From contig CAYRVF010000141.1 in NCBI GenBank assembly GCA_964427535.1, positions 1-12,329 of the forward strand: 12,329 nucleotides of DNA, in the 5' to 3' direction. Below the pieces are notes generated by a model. The model saw nothing but the letters and a program-made list of their open reading frames with translations. It was not told the origin of the DNA and did no database searches. The translations under genes were made by a program, and so were the position numbers. This DNA comes from CAYRVF01 sp964427535 (GTDB lineage Bacteria > Chloroflexota > Ktedonobacteria > Ktedonobacterales > JADMIN01). Shown one piece after another: positions 12,244-12,329 of this stretch; position 1 is the stretch's first letter; each line of letters opens with the position of its first letter.

Positions 12244-12329
12244 ATGGACAGCCTATGGCGTACCTTGTTGTGGAAGCAGTTCGGCGCGGCCATTGATATG
12301 CTCGACAACGCGCTGGCGGCCTGCCCCGA
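12244..12329 (+). CDS. DinB-family protein, N-terminal fragment
   Basis: The first 28 codons are visible before the window ends. They read MDSLWRTLLWKQFGAAIDML and DNALAACP, the opening helix of DinB/YfiT-like four-helix bundle proteins, a family of metal-binding, often thiol-dependent proteins of mostly unknown role. A GGAGGGGGAG ribosome site sits just upstream and the spacing from the hydrolase is 17 bases. The metal-binding His residues, which lie further along, cannot be checked. The identification rests on recalled similarity of this N-terminus. Confidence 0.7.
   Translation, partial: MDSLWRTLLWKQFGAAIDMLDNALAACP

Overview
The window is GC-rich bacterial DNA with densely packed genes on both strands. 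The gene set, the DinB start in the form MDSLWRTLLWKQFGAAIDML, and the BrnT/BrnA pair suggest a member of the Chloroflexota, possibly near the Ktedonobacteria. That placement is an inference from recalled protein similarity; no rRNA or marker gene in the window fixes it. I see no tRNA, rRNA, CRISPR array, transposase or phage gene.

Layout, left to right. A 30-codon tail of an unknown + strand gene (3-92) converges on a DinG-type iron-sulfur helicase (114-2087, -). An SDR oxidoreductase (2265-3032, -) and a NifS/IscS-type cysteine desulfurase (3165-4340, -) follow. A 311-base divergent promoter region separates the desulfurase from a + strand pair: thioredoxin (4652-4990) and a CsoR/FrmR-family regulator (5078-5347), closed by a strong hairpin terminator (5407-5445). 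A class I mannose-6-phosphate isomerase (5530-6606, +) converges, across a G-rich repeat-like spacer, on a MobA/MocA-type nucleotidyltransferase (6788-7417, -). Divergent from that is an NMNAT-like adenylyltransferase with N- and C-terminal extensions (7526-8587, +). A 56-residue single-span membrane protein (8601-8771, -) and the sigma-54 gene rpoN (9122-10609, +) come next. A BrnT/BrnA toxin-antitoxin pair (11301 down to 10704, -) follows, with the antitoxin's 5' end apparently out of frame. The window ends with a dienelactone-hydrolase-family enzyme (11507-12226, +) and the first 28 codons of a DinB-family protein (12244-end).

The most coherent candidate system is at 3165-5347. A persulfide-generating cysteine desulfurase diverges from a thioredoxin, which is followed by a CsoR-family repressor. 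The repressor keeps the conserved Cys36 but has Gln61 where metal sensors have His, and it has a second Cys at 60. A GTACC/GGTAC inverted repeat with a G-tract, resembling CsoR-type operators, sits on the expected start of thioredoxin transcription. This looks like an autoregulated thiol, persulfide or redox circuit rather than a copper operon; that reading is inference. Other notable points are a four-cysteine zinc-ribbon-like insert in sigma-54, a eukaryotic-type TxxH motif in the NMNAT-like enzyme, the frame-disrupted BrnA, and a very strong G-quadruplex motif.
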